A stretch of 64,000 nucleotides of DNA from Bacteroidales bacterium (lineage in GTDB: Bacteria; Bacteroidota; Bacteroidia; Bacteroidales; UBA932), in assembly GCA_017550655.1 (NCBI GenBank), contig JAFZOK010000013.1:496001-560000 (forward strand), read 5' to 3'. The notes under the pieces were generated by a model. The model was not told where the DNA came from. It worked only from the letters and a program-made list of their open reading frames with translations, and searched no databases. Numbering within the stretch: the stretch's first letter is position 1; each line of letters starts with the position of its first letter. Shown here piece after piece: positions 53,151-62,546 of the stretch. The position numbers and the translations under genes are program-made.

Positions 53151-53891
53151 TTAGAGCAGGAGTTTTGTGAGTATCAGGTCGAAAATCAGTATGAGCATGC
53201 TGCTAACCACGATGGCCTGGGTGCTGGACTTTCCGACTCCCAGAGATCCTCCCTTGGCGTAGTAGCCGTAATATGAGGAAATGCTCGTTATCAGGAAGCA
53301 GAACACGGCCATCTTTATCATACTGTAGAAAATGTACCACTGGTTGAAGGCATACTGCAGGCCTTCGATATATTGGGCGAGGGTGATAATGCCTGTCAAG
53401 GCAATAAGCACTCCCCCTCCGGCAAGTCCGATGAGAAAGCTCATGAGCATCAGAAGCGGGCTGAAAATAGTCGCCGATACGATTTTCGGGAGGATGAGGA
53501 AATTGGCGGAATTCACTCCCATTATTTCCATCGCGTCAATCTGCTCGGTGATCCTCATGCTTCCGATTTCGGATGCGATGTTGCTTCCCATCTTGCCGGC
53601 AAGAATCAAGGCAATCATCGTTGAACAGAATTCCAGCACGAGGCTTTCCCTTGCCATCACTCCGACATAATATTTTGGAATGAACGGGCTTTCCAGGTTG
53701 TTGGCCGTCTGAAGGCAGATAACACCTCCAACAGCTACGGAAACAATGAAAACCAGGACAAGGGAACCGATGATAAGTTTCTGGGATTCCTTCCAGAACT
53801 GCTTCCAGAACACGCTCCACTTCTCGGGTTTGCGGAAAACCCTGAGCATCAGCTGCCAGTATTCGCCTGTTGTCTGGAACGTGCCTTTCAT
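53151..53891 (-). CDS. mlaE: MlaE-family ABC transporter permease
   Basis: A 246-residue permease with five or six membrane helices. VGVMARESLVLEFCSTMIALILAGKMGSNIASEIGSMRITEQIDAMEIMGVNS covers the family's core region (about 85-140). The ATG at 53891 (MKGTFQTTGEYWQLMLRVF) is chosen; a longer upstream frame runs antisense into the divergent waaA. It is co-transcribed with mlaF. Confidence 0.93.
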   Translation of the reverse strand: MKGTFQTTGEYWQLMLRVFRKPEKWSVFWKQFWKESQKLIIGSLVLVFIVSVAVGGVICLQTANNLESPFIPKYYVGVMARESLVLEFCSTMIALILAGKMGSNIASEIGSMRITEQIDAMEIMGVNSANFLILPKIVSATIFSPLLMLMSFLIGLAGGGVLIALTGIITLAQYIEGLQYAFNQWYIFYSMIKMAVFCFLITSISSYYGYYAKGGSLGVGKSSTQAIVVSSMLILIFDLILTKLLL

Positions 53892-53947
53892 TTGTTTTGG
53901 AGCGTCTTGTCTGAGGGTGCAATTTACTGAAATTTGGAAAAAATCAC

Positions 53948-53955
53948 TAATTTTG
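53948..53955 (+). promoter_or_regulatory. Putative -7 box of waaA
   Basis: TAATTTTG matches TAnnTTTG, 18 bases before the waaA ATG. TTTA lies at the expected -33 position, three of four bases. Confidence 0.4.
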
Positions 53956-53973
53956 AAAGTTACAACAGATTCA

Positions 53974-55245
53974 ATGAGCTTTTTATACAGTATAGGAATG
54001 TGGCTGGCTTTCCCGGGTATCTGGGTAGCCTCCCTTTTCAGCAAAAAGATACGGAAGTTCCTTAACGGAAGAAAAGGACTGGTAAAGACTATAGAGAACA
54101 CCTTTGCCACGGTGACGGATGATGTTGTCTGGTTCCACTGCTCTTCTGTCGGAGAGTTTGAGCAGGCCCGCCCGCTCATAGAGTGGTACAAGGGCAGCCG
54201 TCCGCAGACCAGGATTCTTCTTACTTTCTTCTCACCGAGCGGCTATGAGCTGAGGAAGAACTATTCTCTGGCAGACTGGGTGTTCTACCTTCCGCTGGAC
54301 ACAAATTCCAACGCCCGCAGAATGGTAAGGGCCGTAAAACCGAAGAAACTGATATTCACCAAATACGACCTCTGGAACAACTATATCCGCCAGGCCCGAA
54401 AGGCCGGGGCCGGTATATATCTTGTCTCCGCGATCTTCCGCCGCTTCCAGCCTTTCTTCAAATGGTGGGGAGGCTTCTTCCGCGGAATGCTCAGGTGCAT
54501 CAACGTTATCTTCGTGCAGGACGAAGAATCCCAAAGGCTTCTTTCCACAATCGGAATCAGGGACAATGTAATCGTATGCGGAGACACCCGCTTCGACAGG
54601 GTGGACAAGATCGCTTCCGAAAGCAAGCACTTCCCGGTAATCGAGAACTTTGCCAAGGACTGTTTCACGATTGTTGCCGGAAGTACCTGGCAGCCTGACG
54701 ACGAACTGATTGCACAGGTGATGAAGAATTTCTCAAAGGTACGTTTGGTGGTTGCTCCGCACGAAATCCACAAGGAAAGGATAGAAAAGCTTCTGCAGAT
54801 TTACGAACCGTACGGCACTGTAAGATACTCTGAAGTGGAAGAAGATGCGGACCGCGAGATGGTCAGCGAAAATCCCCAGTCCATCGCCGAGGGAAAGAGA
54901 GTCCTGGTAATAGACTGCATCGGAATACTTTCCTCCCTGTACCGCTATGCGGACTTTGCCTACATAGGCGGCGGATTCGGCGTGGGCATACACAACACTC
55001 TGGAAGCCGCTGTATACGGAGTTCCGCTGGCGTTCGGCCCGAATTACCGCAAATTCCAGGAAGCCATAGACCTTATAGAGTGCAACGGCGCAACCAGCGT
55101 AGGCAGCGCATCGGAACTTTACCAGGTTATAGACAACTGCGTCAAGGACAAGGAGCTCCGCGATTTCAGGGGACGCAGCTGCCGCAATTACGTAGAGAAA
55201 ATGCTCGGCGCAACGGACAAGATCGTGTCCGTTCTCGAGAAGTGA
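53974..55245 (+). CDS. waaA: 3-deoxy-D-manno-octulosonic acid (Kdo) transferase
   Basis: A 423-residue glycosyltransferase attaching Kdo to lipid A precursor. One N-terminal membrane anchor (residues 4-20); WFHCSSVGEFEQARPLIE contains the catalytic acidic residue; the GT-B C-terminal half has AGSTWQPDDELI, VVAPHEIHKER and the sugar-nucleotide region IGGGFGVGIHNTLEAAVYGVPLAFGPNY. Start ATG 53974 gives MSFLYSIGMWLAFPGI, the proper membrane anchor. It is divergent from mlaE and followed by namZ after 20 bases. Confidence 0.94.
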   Translation: MSFLYSIGMWLAFPGIWVASLFSKKIRKFLNGRKGLVKTIENTFATVTDDVVWFHCSSVGEFEQARPLIEWYKGSRPQTRILLTFFSPSGYELRKNYSLADWVFYLPLDTNSNARRMVRAVKPKKLIFTKYDLWNNYIRQARKAGAGIYLVSAIFRRFQPFFKWWGGFFRGMLRCINVIFVQDEESQRLLSTIGIRDNVIVCGDTRFDRVDKIASESKHFPVIENFAKDCFTIVAGSTWQPDDELIAQVMKNFSKVRLVVAPHEIHKERIEKLLQIYEPYGTVRYSEVEEDADREMVSENPQSIAEGKRVLVIDCIGILSSLYRYADFAYIGGGFGVGIHNTLEAAVYGVPLAFGPNYRKFQEAIDLIECNGATSVGSASELYQVIDNCVKDKELRDFRGRSCRNYVEKMLGATDKIVSVLEK

Positions 55246-55265
55246 TAACCCTTCACAATCCCGTT

Positions 55266-56699
55266 ATGAAACTGAAGAGATTTTTATGCACGGTTCTGCC
55301 GCTGGCCCTTCTGGCGGCCATACTTGTTTCCATGATTTTCTGCTGCTCCGCCATCAAGGGAACCCCGCAGTCGCAGACAAGGGACCCGTTCCGTCCTGAC
55401 TACCTTTGGGCATACGACGGAACCATCCTGCCAGGTGCCGCCTCAATCGACGAATATCTTCCGTTGCTGGAGGGCAAGAGAGTCTGCCTTCTTTCCAACC
55501 AGACCGGCATAATGCTCAAGAAGGGTAAGGAAATCCCTATGGAACTTCTGGTCAGCGACGGGAACGACGCCATGGACAAGATGCCGATGAACCTTTACAC
55601 TCACGTTCTGGATACTCTTCTTGTACAGGGCATTAACGTTGTCTGCCTGATGAGCCCGGAGCACGGATTCAGGGGAACCGCCGATGCCGGAGAAAAAGTT
55701 TCCAGCAGCGTGGATATCCGCACCGGAATTCCTATCCGTTCCCTTTACGGCGCAAAGATGACGGATGCTGAACTTATGGAAGGGTTCGACATAATGCTCT
55801 TTGACCTTCAAGATGTGGGGGTAAGGTTTTACACCTACTATGTGACGATGGTGAAGATGATGGCCAAGTGCGCTGAGTTCAACATCCCGTTCATCGTACT
55901 TGACAGGCCGAATCCAATAGGCTGGGTTACAGACGGACCTCTGCTGGACCGCAAGTTCAAGAGCGGAGTCGGCGGACTTCCGATTCCTGCCGCCCACGGA
56001 ATGACAATGGGTGAGCTTGCCTATATGGCCAACGAGAAGGGATGGCTCCGCTTCAACTCCAAGGACACCTGGGAGCCGGACAAGAGCCTGAAGTGCGACC
56101 TGACTGTAATCAAGTGCCGAAACTACACCCGTAAATCCCATTACCGCCTTCCTGTAAAGCCATCGCCGAACCTTCCAAATATGCGCAGCGTATATCTCTA
56201 TCCTTCAACCTGTTACTTTGAGGGGACGAGAATCAGCCTTGGAAGGGGAACGACAGTTCCGTTCCAGATTTACGGAGCTCCGGATATGAGTACCACATCT
56301 TTCCAGGGAAGAAGTCCATACGGTTCTGATGCAAGGGTTGCTGCCGAGTACAAGTTCACCCCAAGAAGCGTTGCGGGAGCCAAGAACCCTCCGCTTCTGG
56401 ACAAGGAGTGTACAGGCGTAAACCTTGCTGAGATTCCGATTAACCGCATCAGCGATGGCTATGTAAACCTGACCTATATCATAGACGCTTACATCGGCTG
56501 CGGCAGTCCTGGAGACGAATTCTTCAACCGCGCGTTTGAACTTGAGATCGGACAGTCCTGGGTACGGAATACCATAAAGGAAAAAGCATCCAACCAGGGA
56601 TGCAACGCAGGAAAGCTGGCAAAGGAACTTCAGACGGCCTGGCAGAAAGACGTAAAGGCCTTCAAGAAAGAAAGAGCCTCGTACCTGCTCTACAAATAG
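55266..56699 (+). CDS. namZ: Exo-beta-N-acetylmuramidase NamZ (DUF1343)
   Basis: A 477-residue exported protein of the DUF1343 family, shown in other Bacteroidota to be an exo-beta-N-acetylmuramidase that frees MurNAc from peptidoglycan fragments. The N-terminal hydrophobic run ends in SMIFCCSA, a possible lipobox. Family motifs include RVCLLSNQTG, MSPEHGFRGTADAGEKV, MLFDLQDVGVRFYTY and VLDRPNPIG. The start ATG at 55266 gives the signal sequence. The 3' end abuts the convergent phosphoesterase gene. Confidence 0.92.
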   Translation: MKLKRFLCTVLPLALLAAILVSMIFCCSAIKGTPQSQTRDPFRPDYLWAYDGTILPGAASIDEYLPLLEGKRVCLLSNQTGIMLKKGKEIPMELLVSDGNDAMDKMPMNLYTHVLDTLLVQGINVVCLMSPEHGFRGTADAGEKVSSSVDIRTGIPIRSLYGAKMTDAELMEGFDIMLFDLQDVGVRFYTYYVTMVKMMAKCAEFNIPFIVLDRPNPIGWVTDGPLLDRKFKSGVGGLPIPAAHGMTMGELAYMANEKGWLRFNSKDTWEPDKSLKCDLTVIKCRNYTRKSHYRLPVKPSPNLPNMRSVYLYPSTCYFEGTRISLGRGTTVPFQIYGAPDMSTTSFQGRSPYGSDARVAAEYKFTPRSVAGAKNPPLLDKECTGVNLAEIPINRISDGYVNLTYIIDAYIGCGSPGDEFFNRAFELEIGQSWVRNTIKEKASNQGCNAGKLAKELQTAWQKDVKAFKKERASYLLYK

Positions 56700-57215
56700 C
56701 TAGCGGGGCCACTGGCCCAGTTCAAGATCTGAGATTTGGCGGCCTTCCACTTTGAAACGGAGGGCCGTCCTTACGTTGTGGAAGCCCATAATGCCGCAGG
56801 CGCCGGGATTCATTGTCATCATCATCCTTTCCGGCTCCGTCTTTGAGAAATTGTGCGGGTCGTTCATCACCCTGAGAATGTGGGAATGACCGCAGAAGAA
56901 AATATCCGGCTTATATTGGTTGATCTGCTGGAGAGCCCTGTAATCGTACCGTGCCGGATAGCCGCCGATGTGTATCATCAGGCAGTCCAGGTCCTCCAGT
57001 TTGAAGGTCTGCACCCAAGGGACTTCCATACGTATGTCCTGGTCGTCGCAGTTGCCGTAAACGCCTATTACGGGCTTGAATGCCCTTACCTCCTCAAGAG
57101 TGTGGATGCTGCCCCAGTCACCGCAGTGAAGGACAACATCCACATCGCTGAGAAAGTCTCTGATCTCGGCAGAGAAAGTGCCGTGAGTATCTGATATGAG
57201 TCCCACTTTTTTCAT
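56700..57215 (-). CDS. YfcE/MJ0936-family metallophosphoesterase
   Basis: A 171-residue phosphodiesterase. The metal-binding motifs appear in order: GLISDTHGTF (residue 4), VLHCGDWG, GVYGNCDDQD, and FFCGHSH with the preceding IHIGGYP. It fits the small bacterial phosphodiesterases with broad activity; no natural substrate is known. It begins 16 bases after the M13 peptidase gene and may be the last member of the ketoacyl-synthase transcript. Confidence 0.92.
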   Translation of the reverse strand: MKKVGLISDTHGTFSAEIRDFLSDVDVVLHCGDWGSIHTLEEVRAFKPVIGVYGNCDDQDIRMEVPWVQTFKLEDLDCLMIHIGGYPARYDYRALQQINQYKPDIFFCGHSHILRVMNDPHNFSKTEPERMMMTMNPGACGIMGFHNVRTALRFKVEGRQISDLELGQWPR

Positions 57216-57231
57216 CGCCGAGAAAAATAAA

Positions 57232-59265
57232 CTACCAGATTCTGGCTCTCTTTTCAGGAGCGAGGTAAAGCTTGTCTCCCTCCTTGATGCCGAAGGCCTC
57301 GTACCACTCGTCTATCTGAGGCAGGGCGGCGTTAACTCTGAACTTGGCATTGGAGTGAGGGTCGTTCAGAACCTGGTTGCGGATATACTCGTCTCTGAAG
57401 TTTGACGCCCAGATGAAACCAAAGGAGATGAAGAATCTCTGCCCAGGAGTGAAGCCGTCCTTCTCTCCGAGAGGGTTCTGCTTCATTGCGTTCTGGAATG
57501 CCTGGTAAGCAATGTGCAGGCCACCGTTGTCGCCGATGTTTTCTCCGAGGGTAAGCTGTCCGTTGATGAACACTCCAGGGAGAACTTCCTGAGTGGAGAA
57601 GAAATCTCTGAGAACGGCAGTTCTCTCGTCGAACTTGGCCTTGTCCTCAGCGGTCCACCAGTTGTGCATGTTGCCGTCCTTGTCGAACAGGCAGCCCTGG
57701 TCGTCAAAGCCGTGGCTCATCTCGTGGCCGATTACAACTCCGATGGCTCCGTAGTTTGCTGCATCGTCAGCAGCCGGGTTGAAGAACGGCGGCTGGAGGA
57801 TTCCTGCAGGGAAGCAGATCTCGTTGGTGGTAGGGTTGTAGTAGGCGTTGATGGTCTGAGGAGTCATAAGCCACTCGGTCTTGTCAACAGGCTTTCCGAC
57901 CTTGCGCTCAATCATATCTGCAATGTAGAATTCTGAAGCGTTGCACATGTTCTCGTAGTAGGAGAGAGTGTCGTCTATCTGGAGTTTTGAGAAATCTCTC
58001 CAGGTATCAGGATAACCAATCTTCACCATAAAGTTGGAAAGCTTGTCATAAGCCTGCTGCTTGGTTGAGTCACTCATCCAGTCAAGCTGCTCAATTCTCT
58101 GGTGCAGAGCATCCTTGAGGTTGTTGACCAGGGTAAGCATTCTCTGCTTGCTGCTCTCAGGGAAATATTTCTCCACATAGAGTTTTCCGACAGGCATTCC
58201 GAGCACTCCGTTAACAGCTCCGACGGCTCTCTTCCACCTTGGCTTGTCTTCCTGGGCTCCGCTCATTACCTGGCTCATTTCGAAGGCCACTGCACGGAAA
58301 TCATCGCTGAGCATGCTGGTGGCGCCATAAACGACTCCCAGTTCAGCATAGTCCTTCAGGGCCTGGAGAGGAACTTCGTTCAGGATTCTTTCAACTTCCT
58401 TGAGCTGGTCCGGCTGTCCTACGGAGATAGAATCTATAGCCGGGTATCCGACACCGCTGAGAATTTCATCCCACATAATGCCAGGATAATACTTCTTGAG
58501 ATCCGCGTAGCTCATCTTGTGGAAGTTGTTAGGAATGTCGCGGAGCTCGGTCCTGGACTTGGAAGCCCTGGCTATCCTGTACTCGATGGAAAGGATGTTC
58601 TCCATCTTGGCCTTAGCCTCTTCCTCCGTATAGCCAACCATGGTGAACAGTTTGCATATAAGAGTCTTATAAGCTTCCATAATTTTCTTTGAAGCTTCGT
58701 CATCGTTCAGATAGTAGTCTTTGTTTCCGAGTCCAAGACCACCCTGATATGTCTGGACAAGATTCTGGGATGCGTCTGAAAGGTCTGCATCGCAGTAAAT
58801 GCTGAACATTGCAATGTCAACGCCCTTCTTTCCCAGGACTGCATTCGCTATCTGGTATTCTTCCCTGTTAGAGATATTGCGAACATATTCCAGATCCTTC
58901 ATTATAGGCTTGTAGCCATCCTCGTTCCTCTTGACGGAGTCCATAGCCATACGGTAGATGCTTCCGATTTTCTGGCCGAGGGTTCCCTTCTCCTGAGGAT
59001 TGTTGGCGTATTCCTCAAACATTTCCTTGAGCTGGAGCTCGTTGTTGTCCGCAAGGACATTGAACTGTCCGAAGCTGGAATACTCAGGCTTCAGAGGATT
59101 GGCTTTCATCCAGCCGCCACCGGCAAATTCGTAGAAATCATCACCCGGGGCAATGGAATCGTTCATATTGGCTTTGTCAAGGCCGGAAGTGAGCTTCCCG
59201 CCTCCTGTGCATCCTGCGGTCATAGCCGCTAAACAGATCGCTGAGATCATAATTCTGATTTTCAT
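57232..59265 (-). CDS. M13 family (neprilysin-like) zinc metallopeptidase lipoprotein
   Basis: A 677-residue lipoprotein with lipobox MTAGC (Cys19). The zinc site HExxH is in VIGHEMSHGFDDQG, the third ligand in GENIGDNGGL (Glu, with Asp), and the substrate-binding NAYYNP motif precedes it. Length matches bacterial PepO. It degrades short peptides, presumably in the periplasm. The ATG overlaps the AMP-ligase stop (ATGA), so it is translationally tied to the ketoacyl synthase-ACP-ligase genes, an unexpected partner. Confidence 0.93.
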   Translation of the reverse strand: MKIRIMISAICLAAMTAGCTGGGKLTSGLDKANMNDSIAPGDDFYEFAGGGWMKANPLKPEYSSFGQFNVLADNNELQLKEMFEEYANNPQEKGTLGQKIGSIYRMAMDSVKRNEDGYKPIMKDLEYVRNISNREEYQIANAVLGKKGVDIAMFSIYCDADLSDASQNLVQTYQGGLGLGNKDYYLNDDEASKKIMEAYKTLICKLFTMVGYTEEEAKAKMENILSIEYRIARASKSRTELRDIPNNFHKMSYADLKKYYPGIMWDEILSGVGYPAIDSISVGQPDQLKEVERILNEVPLQALKDYAELGVVYGATSMLSDDFRAVAFEMSQVMSGAQEDKPRWKRAVGAVNGVLGMPVGKLYVEKYFPESSKQRMLTLVNNLKDALHQRIEQLDWMSDSTKQQAYDKLSNFMVKIGYPDTWRDFSKLQIDDTLSYYENMCNASEFYIADMIERKVGKPVDKTEWLMTPQTINAYYNPTTNEICFPAGILQPPFFNPAADDAANYGAIGVVIGHEMSHGFDDQGCLFDKDGNMHNWWTAEDKAKFDERTAVLRDFFSTQEVLPGVFINGQLTLGENIGDNGGLHIAYQAFQNAMKQNPLGEKDGFTPGQRFFISFGFIWASNFRDEYIRNQVLNDPHSNAKFRVNAALPQIDEWYEAFGIKEGDKLYLAPEKRARIW

Positions 59266-60575
59266 ATTTTTTGTGAGTTATAATATTTCCGGTCAAGTTT
59301 ACCGTTGTATGTTCTTTTTATTTCTTCCTCCTGCTTATACTGCAAAGGGACCTTAAATATTTCAAGCTTTCCTTTCAGAAACTTCGCGAGAGCCTGCTTG
59401 TCAAGCGTTGCCCCAGCCTCCATCATCACAAGAAGCTTAAGCGCCGTTCCGGTTATCGGATGCGGCGTGCCAATGCAAATGCAGTCCTTCACACCCGGAA
59501 ATGCCATTGCGGCATCCTCCACCTCGGCCGGAGAAACCTTGAAGCCTCCCACATTGATGACATCGCTTTCCCTTCCCTTGAGATGAAGCCTGCCATACTG
59601 GTCCAGCTCACCGATGTCGGAAGTGTATATCGTGTTGTCTTTCAGAATAGTGGCTGTCAGATCCGGATCGTTGACATATCCGCTCATGAGAGTGTCTCCC
59701 TGACAGGAAATCTTGCCTTCTTCAGTGATGATAATCCTGGAATGGCTCATCGGCCGTCCAAGGCAGCCGGGGATGCATTCCCCATCGTTGAAATTGTAGG
59801 TTGAAATGATACCCGTTTCTGTGGAGGCGTAGGTGTTGTAGAGCCTTGTCTTCGGAAGAACTTCGCAGAGCCTCAGCATATCCGAATGTGCCAGAGGAGC
59901 GGCTCCGGACTCTATGAAATCTATCTTTTCCGTATACTTGGGCAACCTTTCCCCGCTGAACATCAGCAGCATGCGGGTGGTTGCCGGAACAAAGAACGTG
60001 GCAACTTTCTTTGCCGGATAATCCAGAGCCTCAAAGAATTTCTCCAGGTCTTTCATCCCTTCCAGAATATAGAGAGTAGCCCCCTGCATAGTAACCGGGA
60101 AAATCTTTGAGAGGCTTCCTATATGATTCAGCGGTCCGCTGATGATAAACAGCAGGTCGTGTGAAAAACCCTGCCCTTCTATAAGGTTTTCCGCATCGGC
60201 GATGATGGTCCTGTGGCTTATCATCACTCCCTTGGACTTTCCGGTAGTGCCGGTGGTGTAGAGAATGTCCGCCGTTCCTTCGGGAACAATGCTGGAAGTT
60301 AGAATGCCGGAAATCTCCTGAAAGCGGTTTTCCGGAATGTCCTTTTCCAGAGGAGCCGCCACCGCCCCGGCCTGGTGAATGGCAAAGTAAGTTACCAGAA
60401 AATCAATGCTCTGCGACGATCTGAACGGAACCACCTGCCCTTTCCTGAAAGAAGCAGACCGTTCGAGAACCTTTTCAGACAGTTCCCGCCAGGTAATCTT
60501 CTCCCCGCCGCAGATTGCCGCGGCTTTCTCCGGATAGAGCTCAGCGTTCCGATGCAGATAATCAACCAGCCTCAT
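59262..60575 (-). CDS. AMP-binding acyl-CoA/acyl-ACP ligase
   Basis: A 437-residue ANL-superfamily enzyme. It has the A3 motif YTTGTTGKSKGVMISH, A5 NTYASTETG, A7 TSDIGELDQYGRL, the hinge region LKGRESDVINVGGFKVSPAEVE and the catalytic Lys in RTYNGKLDRKYY. At 437 residues it is shorter than usual (500 or more), mainly in the N-domain. Because the ACP start overlaps its start region as ATGA, its likely job is to activate an acid and load it on that ACP. The acid is unknown. Confidence 0.9.
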   Translation of the reverse strand: MRLVDYLHRNAELYPEKAAAICGGEKITWRELSEKVLERSASFRKGQVVPFRSSQSIDFLVTYFAIHQAGAVAAPLEKDIPENRFQEISGILTSSIVPEGTADILYTTGTTGKSKGVMISHRTIIADAENLIEGQGFSHDLLFIISGPLNHIGSLSKIFPVTMQGATLYILEGMKDLEKFFEALDYPAKKVATFFVPATTRMLLMFSGERLPKYTEKIDFIESGAAPLAHSDMLRLCEVLPKTRLYNTYASTETGIISTYNFNDGECIPGCLGRPMSHSRIIITEEGKISCQGDTLMSGYVNDPDLTATILKDNTIYTSDIGELDQYGRLHLKGRESDVINVGGFKVSPAEVEDAAMAFPGVKDCICIGTPHPITGTALKLLVMMEAGATLDKQALAKFLKGKLEIFKVPLQYKQEEEIKRTYNGKLDRKYYNSQKI

Positions 60576-60793
60576 TTCTCAAGCTTGCTTTTTACCATAG
60601 CCTCCAGCGAATCCAGGGATTTCAGGTTCTTTGGAGTTGCGTCCTTGGCGTCAAGTTTTATGGAATATTCCTCTGAAAGCTTAAGCAAAATCGTGGCGAC
60701 ACCAAGGGAGTCCAGTTCCTTGAAAAGGAAATCGGAATCCAGGTCCACCAGTGGAAGGGCTTCTTCCAGAATCTCTCTAATTCTCTCTTTCAT
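60572..60793 (-). CDS. Dedicated acyl carrier protein
   Basis: A 73-residue carrier protein with the phosphopantetheine site Ser29 in ELDSLGV. It differs from the housekeeping AcpP at 7.3 kb (GADSLD), being more basic at the C-terminus (MVKSKLEK). It lies 6 bases after the ketoacyl synthase and overlaps the ligase by 4 bases. A role as the carrier of this small pathway is inferred from context. Confidence 0.9.
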   Translation of the reverse strand: MKERIREILEEALPLVDLDSDFLFKELDSLGVATILLKLSEEYSIKLDAKDATPKNLKSLDSLEAMVKSKLEK

Positions 60794-60799
60794 AGTCTT

Positions 60800-62503
60800 T
60801 TACTTTTTCTCTGCGATGAACATGTCCGCCTCAAAACAATTATCGGCCGTGCAGTCTATCCATCCGGAAATTACACTCTGTGTCTTCTTGTCCAGAAACG
60901 CCGCTTCCAGCACGTTTTCCATAACCCCGCCGTTTCTTTCCGGAAGTATATAGAATGACGTTTCTCCGTTGTATTTGTTGCGGATTGCAATTTCTCCGGT
61001 TATGATGTTCGGAAGCGTGTACACAAACAGCGCAGGACTCGGGTAATAGTTATCCTCCGCGATGGTTGACAGATACTTGCGGTCTGTCATAAGGGAAGAT
61101 GACCGGTTGAAAAGAACAACTGCCCTGGAGTCCGTTCCAGCAAATCTTTCCCCTCCTTCCTCATCCAGAAGCAGTTCGGAAGCAACAAAACCCAGTCGGC
61201 TCAAAAGGTCCATCTTGTAGAACTGCGGATAGTTTCCAACTTTCTCCTTGTACAGGAATGTCAGAAGATCCTTGCCGGATATGCCTTCCGGCAGAGTCAC
61301 GGCCTTCCCGTCCACAACAACCTCAGAAGGAGATATTATAACTCTATGTGTTTCCCTAAAACCGGGAACAACAACGTTTCTATCCGAATTATCCGCATCG
61401 CAACTTGCAAGAATTGCGGCATTTGCGCCACCGAAGCCGGAAACGGTCTTTACAAAGCATTTCTTTCCGCCTGCGGAAACAGGATTGGGACTTACCCTTA
61501 TCGGTGAGCTTACTCCAAGCTCTTCAAACCCCTTCGTTCCCAGGACAAGATCTTCCTCCAGAGACTTCATCGTGATGATTGTCTCCAGTATTCCGGCAGC
61601 TCCAAGAGTGTGTCCGAAATAACCCTTCAGGCTGTTTGCGGGAATCTCGCTAAGGCCCGCACGTTCGAGAGCCACGCTTTCCATCTGGTCCATGAAAAGG
61701 GAAGACGTCCCGTGGGCGCTGACCATCGCCAATCGCTGAGGATCGCATCCTTCAATAACCTGGGAAATCGCAAGATACGCCCCCTCTCCCTTTGGCGATG
61801 GAGCCGTTACGTTATGGGCGTCGTTTCTTACGGCACCCGCTTCTATGCTCCAGCATTTTCCTTCTGCTGGAACAGACGAAAGAATCACGGTTGCGGCCGC
61901 CTCTCCCAGGTTCATTCCGCAGCGCTCGATGTCAAATGGCCGGCAGGCTTCTTCGCTCAAAGTCTTCAGAGCCTGGAATCCGGAAATGATGAACTTCCCC
62001 AGAACATCCGCTCCGCAGACCACTGCATATCTGTAAGCCCCGCTTTCCAGCAGCCTGGAAGCCAGGATAATGGAACTAAGCCCTGAAATGCAGGCATTGC
62101 AGACAACGATAGGGGTAGTTGTGATTCCAAGACGAGTGCAAATCCTTTCGGCGCATCTGCCCGGAAGTAGACGATCATCCTCACCCTCTCCAAGCACTTC
62201 CACGTTTGCCTTGGTTGTTCCAAGCACAAACACCACGTCCTTTCCCGAAATATCAAACTTCCCGTCAACCTCTTCCAGTGCCTGCCTTGCAGACTGATAC
62301 ACCAGAGATTCAAACCGGCTGAGCCCTTCAGTCTGCAGACTCTGCCAATTCCCCTCGCTGAACAAAGAGGCAAATACCCTCTCTTCAAGCCCGGGCATTT
62401 CATACGGAGCCAAAGCGCTAACGCCCGACTTTACAGCCAGGTAATTCCGCTCCGAGGTCCTTCCCAAAGGAGAAATGATATTGTCCGCAATCTTGAAAAC
62501 CAT
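60800..62503 (-). CDS. Ketoacyl synthase fused to a C-terminal partial ketoacyl-synthase-like domain
   Basis: A 567-residue protein. Residues 1-385 are a ketoacyl synthase with the full catalytic triad: Cys138 in VVCNACISG, His264 in SAHGTSS, His298 in YFGHTLGAAG. Residues about 390-567 resemble a half ketoacyl-synthase of the PF13723 kind (FNRSSSLMTDRKYL, then SPALFVYTLPNIITGEIAIR), seen in flexirubin and aryl-polyene clusters. With the ACP and ligase it forms a minimal condensing module. No reductase, dehydratase or aromatase genes are nearby, so the product cannot be stated. It begins the operon; no consensus promoter was found in the 43-base gap to hicB. Confidence 0.85.
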   Translation of the reverse strand: MVFKIADNIISPLGRTSERNYLAVKSGVSALAPYEMPGLEERVFASLFSEGNWQSLQTEGLSRFESLVYQSARQALEEVDGKFDISGKDVVFVLGTTKANVEVLGEGEDDRLLPGRCAERICTRLGITTTPIVVCNACISGLSSIILASRLLESGAYRYAVVCGADVLGKFIISGFQALKTLSEEACRPFDIERCGMNLGEAAATVILSSVPAEGKCWSIEAGAVRNDAHNVTAPSPKGEGAYLAISQVIEGCDPQRLAMVSAHGTSSLFMDQMESVALERAGLSEIPANSLKGYFGHTLGAAGILETIITMKSLEEDLVLGTKGFEELGVSSPIRVSPNPVSAGGKKCFVKTVSGFGGANAAILASCDADNSDRNVVVPGFRETHRVIISPSEVVVDGKAVTLPEGISGKDLLTFLYKEKVGNYPQFYKMDLLSRLGFVASELLLDEEGGERFAGTDSRAVVLFNRSSSLMTDRKYLSTIAEDNYYPSPALFVYTLPNIITGEIAIRNKYNGETSFYILPERNGGVMENVLEAAFLDKKTQSVISGWIDCTADNCFEADMFIAEKK

Positions 62504-62546
62504 AGAGATTGCGAAAATACAAAAAATAACCCAACACAGTTGCCGG

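Noticed and set aside
53892-54191. Longer MlaE with 100 extra N-terminal residues
   Set aside because: The extra part is antisense to waaA and has no membrane helices; the ATG at 53891 starts at the usual MlaE N-terminus.
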